A stretch of 64,000 bases of DNA from Eubacteriaceae bacterium (GTDB taxonomy: Bacteria > Bacillota > Clostridia > Lachnospirales > Lachnospiraceae), in contig CABJBF010000002.1 in NCBI GenBank assembly GCA_902363805.1, positions 1 through 64,000 on the forward strand, in the 5' to 3' direction. Below, piece after piece: positions 1-9,631 of the stretch. How positions within the stretch are numbered: position 1 is the first letter of the stretch; each line of letters starts with the position of its first letter. The translations under genes were made by a program, and so were the position numbers. The notes below the pieces were generated by a model. That model did not search any database and was not told the origin of the DNA. It was given only the letters and a program-made list of their open reading frames with translations.

Positions 1-115
1 AGTCAAGCTACAGAAAACAAATCAAAAGTCCATAGTATCTGAATTGTATTGAACCACGATATTAAAAGAAAGGAAATATGTGATAATTAACTTCCTAATT
101 ATCATACAAGGAACT

Positions 116-1606
116 ATGAGGGCTAGTGGAATTTTATTACCGATTTCTAGTTTGCCGGGAAAATATGGTATTGGAAGTTTTTCAAAAGAAGCATATAGGT
201 TTGTAGATTTTTTGAAAAATGCCCATCAGAAATATTGGCAAATATTGCCTGTAGGTCCAACCAGTTATGGAGATTCACCTTATCAGTCATTTTCTACTTA
301 TGCAGGAAATCCTTATTTTATCAGTTTAGAGAAATTGATTGAAGAAGGACTGTTAACTGAGGAAGAATGTGATAAGGTGGACTTTGGTAACAGAATAGAC
401 AAAGTTAACTATGAAAAATTGTATAACGGTAGATTCAAGCTTTTAAAGAAGGCTTATAAAAAGAGCAATATAAGTGAAAAAGAAGATTTTGACAAATTTA
501 AAAGCGAGAATTGTTATTGGTTAAATGATTATGCAATGTTTATGGCCATAAAAGACAGATTTAATGGTCAAAGCTTTGATAAATGGGCTGAAGATATAAA
601 ACTCAGATGGGAATATTCAATGGAATATTATCAGAATGAATTAAAGGATGAAATTGAATTTTATAAATTCATTCAATATGAGTTTTACAGGCAATGGTAT
701 AAATTAAAAAAGTATGCTAACGAAAATGGCATAAAGATTATTGGAGATATTCCAATATATGTGGCTTATGACAGTGCTGATGTATGGGCACATCCTGAAT
801 TATTTCAAATGGATGAAAATGGAAAACCGGTTGCAGTTGCAGGATGTCCTCCTGATGGATTTTCAGCAACAGGACAATTATGGGGAAATCCATTATACAG
901 ATGGGATTATCATAAGCAAACAAATTATGATTGGTGGATAAAGCGTATAGAAAGAAGTGTCAAACTATACGATGTTGTAAGGATTGATCATTTTAGAGGG
1001 TTTGATGAGTATTATTCAATCCCCGCTGAGGATGAAGATGCAACAAACGGACATTGGGAAAAGGGACCTGGGATTGACTTATTTAATGCAATTAAATATT
1101 GTCTTGGTGATGTAAATATAATAGCAGAAGATTTAGGATACATAACTGATACAGTAAGACAGTTGGTTAAAGACTCAGGTTTTCCAAATATGAAAGTTTT
1201 AGAATTTGCTTTTGATAGCAGAGATTCATCAGGACCTAAGGATTATTTACCGTATAATTATGATAAAAATTGTGTGGTTTATACAGGAACTCACGATAAT
1301 GAAACCTTAAAAGGATGGCTAGACAGCATTGAATCAGAAGAGATAGAAATGATTCAGAAATACATAGGAAGAACGGTAGAGAACAAAACAAAACTTGTGG
1401 ATGAAATAATAAGAATGGCACAGGCATCTACTGCTAATACATGTATTATTCCTATGCAGGATTATCTGCATTTAGATAACAAAGCAAGAATGAATACTCC
1501 GTCTACGTTAGGAAATAATTGGATGTGGCGCATGAAATCTACTCAGATTACTAAAAAGTTAACAAGTGCAATTAAAGAATTAACAGTTCTTTATGGCAGA
1601 GATTAA
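116..1606 (+). CDS. malQ: 4-alpha-glucanotransferase (amylomaltase)
   Basis: Cytoplasmic glycoside hydrolase family 77 enzyme that transfers maltodextrin segments between alpha-1,4-glucans, feeding maltose and glycogen metabolism. The 496-residue protein opens with MRASGILLPISSLPG, the usual family N-terminus, and carries family segments such as DIPIYVAYDSADVW, a VRIDHFRGF stretch holding a catalytic Asp, AEDLG and the TGTHDNET motif near the C-terminus. Length fits the compact bacterial type rather than the longer enterobacterial MalQ. I prefer ATG 116 because it matches the family start. A GTG at 80 with a better-spaced AGGA would add 12 hydrophobic residues and cannot be excluded. It is followed by a strong terminator and then a LacI-type regulator gene, consistent with local sugar control. 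Confidence 0.92.
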   Translation: MRASGILLPISSLPGKYGIGSFSKEAYRFVDFLKNAHQKYWQILPVGPTSYGDSPYQSFSTYAGNPYFISLEKLIEEGLLTEEECDKVDFGNRIDKVNYEKLYNGRFKLLKKAYKKSNISEKEDFDKFKSENCYWLNDYAMFMAIKDRFNGQSFDKWAEDIKLRWEYSMEYYQNELKDEIEFYKFIQYEFYRQWYKLKKYANENGIKIIGDIPIYVAYDSADVWAHPELFQMDENGKPVAVAGCPPDGFSATGQLWGNPLYRWDYHKQTNYDWWIKRIERSVKLYDVVRIDHFRGFDEYYSIPAEDEDATNGHWEKGPGIDLFNAIKYCLGDVNIIAEDLGYITDTVRQLVKDSGFPNMKVLEFAFDSRDSSGPKDYLPYNYDKNCVVYTGTHDNETLKGWLDSIESEEIEMIQKYIGRTVENKTKLVDEIIRMAQASTANTCIIPMQDYLHLDNKARMNTPSTLGNNWMWRMKSTQITKKLTSAIKELTVLYGRD

Positions 1607-1616
1607 CATAGCATAT

Positions 1617-1653
1617 AAAAGCTGCGATGGATATATTCTTTTCGCAGCTTTTT
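1617..1653 (+). terminator. Rho-independent terminator after malQ
   Basis: Inverted repeat AAAAGCTGCGA (1617-1627) and TCGCAGCTTTT (1642-1652) with a 14-nt loop, ending in a T run. It separates malQ from the following regulator. Confidence 0.85.
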
Positions 1654-1703
1654 GCATAAACAGAATGTTTGTGATAAAATACTAAACCGTGAAAAATTTA
1701 GTA
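1651..1703 (+). promoter_or_regulatory. Candidate promoter and LacI-type operator
   Basis: TTTGCA (1651-1656) and TAAAAT (1675-1680) are 18 bp apart and form a weak sigma-A-like promoter. An inverted repeat TACTAAA (1680-1686) / TTTAGTA (1697-1703) covers the expected start of transcription, where a LacI-family repressor could bind and regulate itself. The assignment is inference from position only. Confidence 0.35.
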
Positions 1704-1727
1704 AATGTAGAATGAAAGGGGAAAGAC

Positions 1728-2756
1728 ATGGCAAATTTAACTATTAAAGACATAGCAAAAATATGTGGAGTTGGAATTAGCACTGTCTCTCGAGCAATTA
1801 ATGATGACCCAGGTATTAATCAGGAAACCAGGAAGAGAATTTTAAAAGTTATAAAAGAATGTAATTATGTTCCTAACAATAGTGCGAGAAATTTAAAAAT
1901 GACAGACTCAAATACAATAGCATTACTTATAAAGGGAATTGATAACCAGTTCTTTCAGGGAATGTTAAAAATATTTGAAGAAGAATTGAAAAAATTAGAA
2001 TATACATTTCTGTTACATGCAGTAGGTGAAGATCAGGATGATGTTAGTGTTGCAGTTCAGTTAGCAAAAGAAAAAAGATTAAAGGGACTTATTTTTCTTG
2101 GAGGTCAAATGGATTATTTGGATACAAGATTAGAGGAAATAGGTGCTCCATATGTATTATGCACTGTAGCAGTAAATATGATGGCACCAAAGAGAAACTG
2201 CTCGTCAGTATCTATAGACGATGAGAAAGAAAGTTATAGAGCGGTTGATTATTTGTGCAAAAAAGGGCACAGAAAAATAGCAATGATTTCAGGGAAAAAT
2301 ACTGACCAGGCTGTAGGTGGACTTAGATTAAGAGGCTATATGAGAGCATTAAAAGATAATGGCATAGACATAAATGATAACTTAATCAGATACATGAAAG
2401 ATGATATTCCTGAATATACAGTAGCAAATGGATATGAAGTAACAAAAGAATTGTTAAAGTCAAAAGAAGAATTTACTGCATTATATGCAATATCAGATTT
2501 AACAGCTTTTGGAGCATACAAGGCAATATCTGAAGAGGGTAAATCAATACCTGATGATTACTCTGTTTTAGGGTTTGATGGAATTGAAATGTCAAAGTAT
2601 TTTCAACCGTCATTATCAACAATGAAACAGCCTTGTGAACAAATGGTAAAATCATCAATAGATTTATTAATGGAACAGATAAATGGAAATAACGAAAAGA
2701 AACAATTAATCTTTGAAGCAGAATTGCTTGAGAGAGATTCTGTAAAAGAAATTTAA
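1728..2756 (+). CDS. LacI-family transcriptional regulator
   Basis: 342-residue DNA-binding regulator. The N-terminus TIKDIAKICGVGISTVSRA is a textbook LacI helix-turn-helix with hinge, followed by a periplasmic-binding-protein-like sugar-sensing domain from about residue 60 (IALLIKGIDNQFFQGM, later HRKIAMISG and the dimer-core VLGFDGIEMS). An AAAGGGG-type ribosome site sits just before ATG 1728. It follows malQ and precedes a YesL-like membrane protein with which it is probably co-transcribed. A maltodextrin or starch regulon is the likeliest target, but the effector cannot be read from sequence. Confidence 0.88.
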   Translation: MANLTIKDIAKICGVGISTVSRAINDDPGINQETRKRILKVIKECNYVPNNSARNLKMTDSNTIALLIKGIDNQFFQGMLKIFEEELKKLEYTFLLHAVGEDQDDVSVAVQLAKEKRLKGLIFLGGQMDYLDTRLEEIGAPYVLCTVAVNMMAPKRNCSSVSIDDEKESYRAVDYLCKKGHRKIAMISGKNTDQAVGGLRLRGYMRALKDNGIDINDNLIRYMKDDIPEYTVANGYEVTKELLKSKEEFTALYAISDLTAFGAYKAISEEGKSIPDDYSVLGFDGIEMSKYFQPSLSTMKQPCEQMVKSSIDLLMEQINGNNEKKQLIFEAELLERDSVKEI

Positions 2757-2768
2757 GGAGAACTATAG

Positions 2769-3383
2769 GTGTTTGGAATTGATGGCAAATTTTATGAAAT
2801 AGTTTCAGCAATAGCTGATTTGGTAATTTTGAATTTATTGTTTGTACTTTGTTCGTTGCCAATATTTACTATTGGAGCATCGACGACGGCACTTTTTGGT
2901 GTTACTAAGAAGATGGCAGATAATAGAGAAGGATACATAGTAAGAACTTATTTTAAGTTATTTAAAGAAAATTTTAAACAGTCAACTGCAATGTGGCTGA
3001 TTTTATTGATGTTGTCAATAATTCCTACACTTGATTTATACATAGTGAATAGTTTAAAGGAAGGGATAGTAGTTACAGCATTGAAAGGACTGCTTCTTGG
3101 ATTTGCGCTTGCAATACTGTTTGTGTTTCTTTACGCAATGGCATTGCAAAGTACTTTTGAAAATACAATTAAAACTACTTTGAAAAATGCATTGCTTATG
3201 GGTATCGGGCATTTTCCATGGACTTTATTGATACTTTGTATAACGTTACTTCCGGTTATTTTAATTATATTTTTAGGTAAAGATGCCGTAAGTATTATTT
3301 ATATTATGCTATTTGCCGGATTTGCTTTGTTGGCGTATTTAAACTCATATATTTTAAATTTTATTTTCAAAAAATATATGTAA
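2769..3383 (+). CDS. YesL-like (DUF624) membrane protein
   Basis: 204-residue polytopic membrane protein starting at GTG 2769. Its AAGGAG ribosome site overlaps the stop codon of the upstream LacI gene, so the two are translationally close. The first segment (VSAIADLVILNLLFVLCSLP) and the conserved N-terminal IGASTTALFGVTKK match the DUF624/YesL family. About five hydrophobic segments are visible, roughly at residues 15-40, 75-95, 100-125, 145-170 and 175-198. In other Firmicutes YesL proteins sit in polysaccharide-utilisation loci next to ABC sugar transporters, but no biochemical role is established. Confidence 0.75.
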   Translation: MFGIDGKFYEIVSAIADLVILNLLFVLCSLPIFTIGASTTALFGVTKKMADNREGYIVRTYFKLFKENFKQSTAMWLILLMLSIIPTLDLYIVNSLKEGIVVTALKGLLLGFALAILFVFLYAMALQSTFENTIKTTLKNALLMGIGHFPWTLLILCITLLPVILIIFLGKDAVSIIYIMLFAGFALLAYLNSYILNFIFKKYM

Positions 3384-3480
3384 ACAAATATTTAATACTT
3401 AAGTTAAGGATGATTATAAATGTTCGACTAAAAAATGTAAAGTTAATGTTTTGGTGTTAACATTATATATGATAAAGAAA

Positions 3481-3525
3481 AAAATCTGTCACTGATAGAA
3501 ATATCATCAGGGGCGGATTTTTTTT
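3481..3525 (+). terminator. Rho-independent terminator after YesL-like gene
   Basis: A 16-bp stem AAAATCTGTCACTGAT (3481-3496) / ATCAGGGGCGGATTTT (3506-3521), with two G-U pairs and one mismatch, followed by T residues. Confidence 0.8.
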
Positions 3526-3587
3526 GCAATTATTTGGGAGAGAAGAATAGAAAGCAAAAATAAATTCTTGTTAAAGTCAAAAATTAC

Positions 3588-3616
3588 TTGAAATTATCAT
3601 TGAGTTAGTATAGTAT
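3588..3616 (+). promoter_or_regulatory. Candidate sigma-A promoter of enolase
   Basis: TTGAAA (3588-3593) and TAGTAT (3611-3616) with a 17-bp spacer. A second possible -10, TATGAT, lies at 3614-3619. It would give a leader of about 115 nt before eno. Confidence 0.5.
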
Positions 3617-3651
3617 GATTATAGTTAGAAATAACTAACTTCAACAAATAA

Positions 3652-5037
<1,386 letters not shown>

Positions 5038-5061
5038 TTAAAAATTAAACATATCGTATGA

Positions 5062-5121
5062 TGTCAGAGGTAAAAGGTCTAAGCCTATATGAGCATTAAA
5101 GTCAGGGCTTTTACCTTAGGC
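5062..5121 (+). repeat. Dispersed hairpin repeat, copy 1 (after eno)
   Basis: The 22 nt from 5062 to 5083 (beginning TGTCAGAGGTAAAAGG) match a second copy at 63713-63734 with two differences. In both copies the segment continues into a stem. Here it is AAGGTCTAAGCC (5074-5085) / GGCTTTTACCTT (5106-5117) with a 2x2 internal loop. It is probably a transcribed repeat near gene ends. Confidence 0.6.
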
Positions 5122-5181
5122 ATAATTGTATAGCTTTATTGTATTAAAAATATATGAATATTTTATACAATGAATAATAGG

Positions 5182-5224
5182 AATCCTTTTTAGGCATGGA
5201 AGATGCCTGAAAGGGATTTTTTAA
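5182..5224 (+). terminator. Rho-independent terminator downstream of eno
   Basis: 16-bp stem AATCCTTTTTAGGCAT (5182-5197) / ATGCCTGAAAGGGATT (5203-5218) with two G-U pairs, a 5-nt loop and a T tail. The remaining 5225-5440 is A/T-rich with no gene that I can support. Confidence 0.85.
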
Positions 5225-5453
5225 TATAGAAAATTTCATAGAAATCCTATTATGTAAAAAAATTTGATTAAAAAGTGGCAAAATAAATGCTCTTATCAAA
5301 TTACACAACAAAATAGGAATATAAAGTTAGGTCTTTGATTTGTAACCAAACAAAAGTGCATAGTACCAAACAAAATATACACTAGTGAAAATTGTCATAA
5401 AAAAGTAAAATTGGAAATAAATGTAAAATCCTAATTACAAATAGGAGGTATGA

Positions 5454-5813
5454 GTGACGAATATACAGACTGAAAGTAAGAAAAGATTGCGAATTGTAAG
5501 AGAATGGTTACAAATGTCACAGGCACAGTTGGCAAAAGAATTACATATGAATACGGAAGCTTATAGAAGAATAGAGGTTGGAAAGGTAAACATTCCGATT
5601 GAAATACTATATGAATTAGAAAATAAATTTGATATTTCAGCAAGTTTTATTATATGTGGAAATGTACAAAGTGATATGGATAAATGTTTGGATGTAGATG
5701 TATTACTTAGAAATGAATTGGAAGGTTTTGAACAGAGAATAAAGAAATATCAGGCCGAAGAAGGTTTTGAACAGAGAATAAAAAAATATAAGAATAAAAT
5801 ATGTGATAATTAA
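5454..5813 (+). CDS. XRE-family helix-turn-helix regulator
   Basis: 119-residue probable DNA-binding protein. Residues about 8-62 form a Cro/C1-type helix-turn-helix (KRLRIVREWLQMSQAQLAKE, then MNTEAYRRIEVGK). Start GTG 5454 lies 5 nt after AGGAGG. An ATG at 5450 would give only a few codons. The C-terminus carries a 39-bp tandem duplication (5721-5759 and 5760-5798) that encodes GFEQRIKKY twice, giving a charged helix. No enzymatic domain is present and targets are unknown. It is separated from the following LytTR gene by a terminator. Confidence 0.75.
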   Translation: MTNIQTESKKRLRIVREWLQMSQAQLAKELHMNTEAYRRIEVGKVNIPIEILYELENKFDISASFIICGNVQSDMDKCLDVDVLLRNELEGFEQRIKKYQAEEGFEQRIKKYKNKICDN

Positions 5814-5940
5814 AATAAGGATAGTACGAAAAAGTTAATATATTTAGCAAAATATTTTAAATGTGTTTATGTGGAGAAGGTTTTGCTTAGTTATAAATTA
5901 TAGGTAATAATTTATAAAATACGAAAGAAGAAATATATAT

Positions 5941-5985
5941 AACACAATGTCATTATTCGTAGAATGAATATGATGTTGTGTTTTT
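5941..5985 (+). terminator. Terminator between XRE and LytTR genes
   Basis: Stem AACACAATGTCAT (5941-5953) / ATGATGTTGTGTT (5970-5982), 13 bp with two G-U pairs, followed by T residues. Confidence 0.75.
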
Positions 5986-6002
5986 ATGTATAGGAGAAAT
6001 GA

Positions 6003-6743
6003 ATGAAAAAGATTTTAATTTGGGTAAGTGATGAAAGCCTGAAAAAAGTAAGTATGGTGGTAAATGAAGTAAATAGTGATATTTGTATATTATCAGTTAA
6101 AACGCAAAAAGAGGCAAATTCAGTTATAATTAATAATGATGTTGATTTGTTTATTATTGAAATAAATTCAAATAACGATAGTTTTGAATTTGCGAAAGAT
6201 GTAAGAAAACAGAGGGCGTATAGATTTATTCCGGTTGTTATTATGGCTGATAATGAGAAACTTATTTTTCAAGCATATGAAATTGTCAGATGCTATGCTT
6301 TTATGAGAAAACCATATGACATGGAAGGACTAAAAGAAATATTGAAGAAACTAAATAATTATAAATTTGTAAAAAGAAAGAGTGACAAAGTTAAATTTAA
6401 GCACAATGGTGTTATTTATTTTTTTAATAAATCCGAAATAAAATATATAGAAAACAGCAACAGACAGGTTAAGATATATAGTAATGATACGGTTACAAAC
6501 ATAGGGTATAAAACATGTGACAGTATTATAGAGCGATTAGGTTGTAAAGATTTTGTACGGTGTAGCAGAAATGGTATAGTAAATGCAGCTCATATAGTAA
6601 ATATTAGTGATGAAGGAATAATTGAAATCAAGGAATTTGATAAAAAGATAGAAATTGGAAGTAGTATTAAAAAGCAATTTATACAGGATATCAATGAATT
6701 AAATATTTTATTTAACTTAGATATATATAAAGTTATCAGGTAA
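6003..6743 (+). CDS. LytTR-type regulator with degenerate receiver domain
   Basis: 246-residue regulator. Residues 1-120 have a CheY-like receiver fold (MKKILIWVSDES, DLFIIEIN, IPVVIMAD, AFMRKPYD). The position that normally holds the phospho-accepting Asp is Glu53, and the N-terminal acidic pair is reduced to Ser9-Asp10, while the conserved Lys-Pro is kept. Residues about 130-235 are a LytTR DNA-binding domain (FNKSEIKYIENSNRQVKIY, later FVRCSRNGIVNAAHI). GGAGAA precedes ATG 6003. No histidine kinase gene is adjacent. The receiver is probably phosphorylation-independent or locked in an active-like state, which is an inference from the Asp-to-Glu change. Confidence 0.8.
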   Translation: MKKILIWVSDESLKKVSMVVNEVNSDICILSVKTQKEANSVIINNDVDLFIIEINSNNDSFEFAKDVRKQRAYRFIPVVIMADNEKLIFQAYEIVRCYAFMRKPYDMEGLKEILKKLNNYKFVKRKSDKVKFKHNGVIYFFNKSEIKYIENSNRQVKIYSNDTVTNIGYKTCDSIIERLGCKDFVRCSRNGIVNAAHIVNISDEGIIEIKEFDKKIEIGSSIKKQFIQDINELNILFNLDIYKVIR

Positions 6744-6827
6744 GTTAAATTACATATAAAATAATAAAGATGGGTCGGGAAAATCATAGAAAAAACGAAA
6801 TGACATAAAAAGTTATAAAAAAAGTGC

Positions 6828-6856
6828 TTGATTTTATCGCTTTACCTTACTAAAAT
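6828..6856 (+). promoter_or_regulatory. Promoter of the glycine riboswitch-symporter transcript
   Basis: TTGATT (6828-6833), 17-bp spacer, TAAAAT (6851-6856). Transcription would begin near 6863, immediately before the riboswitch. Confidence 0.55.
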
Positions 6857-6867
6857 AAATATGATAG

Positions 6868-7002
6868 TGTCACAAAAGATAAGATTAAGGGTGACAACTG
6901 GAGAGTTCTGATAGCTGAGGTAAACAGTTATACAGACGCCGAAGGTGTAAGGTGATATTTAAATTTTTAGAAGCATCACTAATCTCTCAGGCAAAAGGAC
7001 AG
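6868..7002 (+). ncRNA. Glycine riboswitch (single aptamer)
   Basis: The aptamer core has GGAGAG (6900-6905), the ACGCCGAAGG block (about 6936-6945), CTCTC (6984-6988) and the 3' consensus AGGCAAAAGGACAG (6989-7002). These are the hallmarks of the gcvT-type glycine riboswitch. Only one complete aptamer is present. A flanking helix TGTCAC (6868-6873) / GTGACA (6891-6896) sits 5' where a second aptamer would be, as in singlet riboswitches with a vestigial partner. The 3' end runs directly into the AGGAGG ribosome site (7001-7006) of the symporter, so control of translation initiation is likely. Confidence 0.88.
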
Positions 7003-7012
7003 GAGGAATATT

Positions 7013-8452
7013 ATGAGCAATTTTACAGATTTTTTAGTTAAGGTAGATGATTTAGTTTGGGGAATCCCACTTATTGTGTTGATTCTTGCAGCAGGCATCT
7101 ACCTTACTTTTCGGTTAAGACTATTACAGATAGTGCATTTGCCTAAGGCACTTAAGTATATGTTTAAGAACGAAGAAGAAGGACACGGGGAAGTTAGTAG
7201 TTTTGGAGCACTATGTACAGCATTATCAGCAACAATTGGTACAGGTAACATTGTAGGTGTAGCAACAGCTATTGGATGTACAGCACTTGGTACTGCAGTA
7301 GGTGGACCGGGAGCGTTATTTTGGATGTGGGTAGCTGCTTTCTTTGGAATGGCAACAAAATATTCAGAAGGATTTTTAGCAGTACGCTATAGAACGATTG
7401 ATGAAGAAGGTCATGTACTTGGTGGACCATTCTATTACATAGAAAATGGTATGGGACATAAATGGAAATGGCTTGCGAAGATATTTGCATTCTTTGGAGC
7501 ATGTGTAGGTTTATTTGGTATCGGAACATTTACACAGGTTAACGGAATTGCATCAGCGGTCCAGTCATTCTTTGACCCTAATAAAGAAGATACAGTTAGT
7601 ATTTTAGGAAATGATTATTCAATTGCTATTGTAATCACAGCTTTTGTTTTAGCTATCTGTGTAGGATTGGTTGTAATTGGTGGTATTAAGAGAATTGCTA
7701 ATGTATCACAGGTAATTGTACCATTTATGGCTGTTTTATATATTGTTGCAGTATTAGTTTTAATCGTAACTAATATTACAAAATTACCTGGAGCAATAGT
7801 GACAATAGTTGAATATGCATTTGGTGCAAAAGCAGTAGCAGGTGGTGTATTTGCATCTATAGCAATTTCAATGCAAAAAGGTATAGCAAGAGGTATTTTC
7901 TCAAATGAAGCAGGTCTTGGTTCAGCACCTATCGCAGCAGCTGCAGCAAAGACAAAAGATCCTGTTCGTCAGGGACTTGTAACAATGACAGGTACTTTCA
8001 TAGATACAATTATTGTTTGTACATTAACAGGTCTTTCAATTGTAATGATGGGTGCATACAAAGTTGTCGGACTTGAAGGTGTTCAGGTTACAACATATGC
8101 TTTCCAGAACGGATTAAGATTTCTCCCATCAGAAGTTTCAGCATTCATATTGATGGTATGTTTAGTATTTTTTGCATTCACAACTATTCTTGGATGGGAT
8201 TACTATGGTGAAAGATGTTTGGAATATTTATCAAATAAAAGTAAAACTGCTGTAAAGGTTTATAGATGGTTATACATTTTAGCAGTATTTATCGGACCAT
8301 ATATGACTGTTAAGGCAGTATGGACAATTGCAGATATATTTAATGGACTTATGGCCATTCCAAATATTATTGCATTGTTTGTATTAAGTGGTATAGTTGC
8401 AAAAGAAACAAAAGATTATTTTGATGAAAAAAAGAAACAGAATAATAAATAG
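7013..8452 (+). CDS. Alanine/glycine:Na+ symporter (AGCS family)
   Basis: 479-residue inner-membrane symporter that imports alanine or glycine with Na+. Family blocks are evident: ALCTALSATIGTGNIVGVAT near residue 70, GPGALFWMWVAAFFGMATKY, GGPFYYIENG, the central IARGIFSNEAGLGSAPIAAA and TTILGWDYYGERC. About eleven hydrophobic segments are present. The glycine riboswitch in the leader strongly suggests glycine is the substrate or the signal. Start ATG 7013 is 6 nt after AGGAGG. It is transcribed alone and ends at a long terminator. Confidence 0.93.
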   Translation: MSNFTDFLVKVDDLVWGIPLIVLILAAGIYLTFRLRLLQIVHLPKALKYMFKNEEEGHGEVSSFGALCTALSATIGTGNIVGVATAIGCTALGTAVGGPGALFWMWVAAFFGMATKYSEGFLAVRYRTIDEEGHVLGGPFYYIENGMGHKWKWLAKIFAFFGACVGLFGIGTFTQVNGIASAVQSFFDPNKEDTVSILGNDYSIAIVITAFVLAICVGLVVIGGIKRIANVSQVIVPFMAVLYIVAVLVLIVTNITKLPGAIVTIVEYAFGAKAVAGGVFASIAISMQKGIARGIFSNEAGLGSAPIAAAAAKTKDPVRQGLVTMTGTFIDTIIVCTLTGLSIVMMGAYKVVGLEGVQVTTYAFQNGLRFLPSEVSAFILMVCLVFFAFTTILGWDYYGERCLEYLSNKSKTAVKVYRWLYILAVFIGPYMTVKAVWTIADIFNGLMAIPNIIALFVLSGIVAKETKDYFDEKKKQNNK

Positions 8453-8499
8453 AGTATCTTAATAAATATTTTAGGAAGATATAAAACAATAAAAATAAG

Positions 8500-8571
8500 A
8501 AGGCAGTCTGAATGCTGATTATATGTACGAGAAATTTCGGATACATATAATAATGATTCAGGCTGCCTTTT
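8500..8571 (+). terminator. Long Rho-independent terminator after symporter
   Basis: Stem AAGGCAGTCTGAAT (8500-8513) / ATTCAGGCTGCCTT (8556-8569) with an inner stem TATATGTA / TACATATA, followed by T residues. Confidence 0.85.
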
Positions 8572-8792
8572 AAGTATATGCATTTTGACGCAAGATATAA
8601 GTATATTCAGATTAGTTTACAAATATAATTTAAGTTATGTTCTTAACCTATTTAAATGAAAGAACACGGGGAGGTCAAACAAAAATATAGTTTGTTTAAA
8701 ATGATTTCTACATTATAATTAAAAAATTTTTTGAGTAGAAAAATAATAAGAAAATCTTTTGTAAATATAGATGTTTTACAACAAAGGTATAA

Positions 8793-8827
8793 TTGAATTT
8801 TTTTAGTAACTATGGTATTCTAGTTAC
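8793..8827 (+). promoter_or_regulatory. Promoter of pyrH operon with overlapping inverted repeat
   Basis: TTGAAT (8793-8798), 17-bp spacer, TATTCT (8816-8821). A perfect inverted repeat GTAACTA (8806-8812) / TAGTTAC (8821-8827) straddles the -10 region, where a repressor would block polymerase. The rest of the 8572-8908 gap is A/T-rich with no supported gene. Confidence 0.45.
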
Positions 8828-8908
8828 AGATTTTGTATTAGTGCGCCTATTTTGTGGAATGATACAGATAAACATACGAAATAATAATAGAAAAAAGAGG
8901 AATAAACA

Positions 8909-9607
8909 ATGAAGAGAGTGTTACTTAAACTTAGCGGTGAAGCTTTAGCCGGTGATAAGAAAACCGGATTTGATGAGGCAACTTGTGTTGCAGTTGCTAA
9001 GCAGGTTAAGCAACTTGTAGATAAGAATATAGAAGTTGGAATAGTTATAGGTGGAGGAAATTTTTGGAGAGGTCGTACAAGTGAAAAGATTGACAGACCT
9101 AAGGCAGATGGAATCGGTATGCTTGCCACAATTATGAACTGTATGTATGTGTCAGAAATATTCAGAACAGAAGGAATGGACACAGATGTATTTACACCAT
9201 TTACATGCGGAACATGGACTAAATTATTTTCAAAGGATGAAGCTGTTAATGGATTAAAGGCAGGTAAGGTTTGTTTCTTCGCCGGAGGAACAGGTCATCC
9301 ATATTTTTCAACAGATATGACAATGGTTTTAAGAGCCATTGAAATTGAAGCAGATTGTATTTTAGGAGCTAAAGCAATTGACGGTGTGTATGATAGTGAT
9401 CCTGCTGTTAACCCGGATGCTAAGAAATATGATGAATTACCAATAAGTAAGATTGTAGATGACAGACTTGGAGTAATTGATCTTGCAGCAAGTGTTTTGG
9501 CAATGGAAAATAAAATGCCAATGCTTTTATTCGGATTGAATGAAGAAAATAGCATTATTAAGGCGGCAACAGGCGAGAAAATAGGAACAAAAATTACAGT
9601 AGAATAA
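8909..9607 (+). CDS. pyrH: UMP kinase
   Basis: Cytoplasmic amino-acid-kinase-fold enzyme that phosphorylates UMP to UDP for nucleic acid and cell-wall precursor synthesis. The 232-residue protein begins MKRVLLKLSGEALAG and has the glycine-rich GIVIGGGNFWRGR, the FFAGGTGHPYFSTD nucleotide-site block and GVYDSDP, all typical of PyrH. GAGGAA precedes ATG 8909. It is the first gene of the conserved pyrH-frr pair and has its own promoter. Length matches the family. Confidence 0.95.
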   Translation: MKRVLLKLSGEALAGDKKTGFDEATCVAVAKQVKQLVDKNIEVGIVIGGGNFWRGRTSEKIDRPKADGIGMLATIMNCMYVSEIFRTEGMDTDVFTPFTCGTWTKLFSKDEAVNGLKAGKVCFFAGGTGHPYFSTDMTMVLRAIEIEADCILGAKAIDGVYDSDPAVNPDAKKYDELPISKIVDDRLGVIDLAASVLAMENKMPMLLFGLNEENSIIKAATGEKIGTKITVE

Positions 9608-9631
9608 TTTATAGAATGAAGGAGTTTTAAC

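Noticed and set aside
1..54. C-terminal tail of an upstream gene
   Set aside because: Three + frames stay open for 10 to 17 codons and none gives a recognisable ending, so no gene can be assigned.
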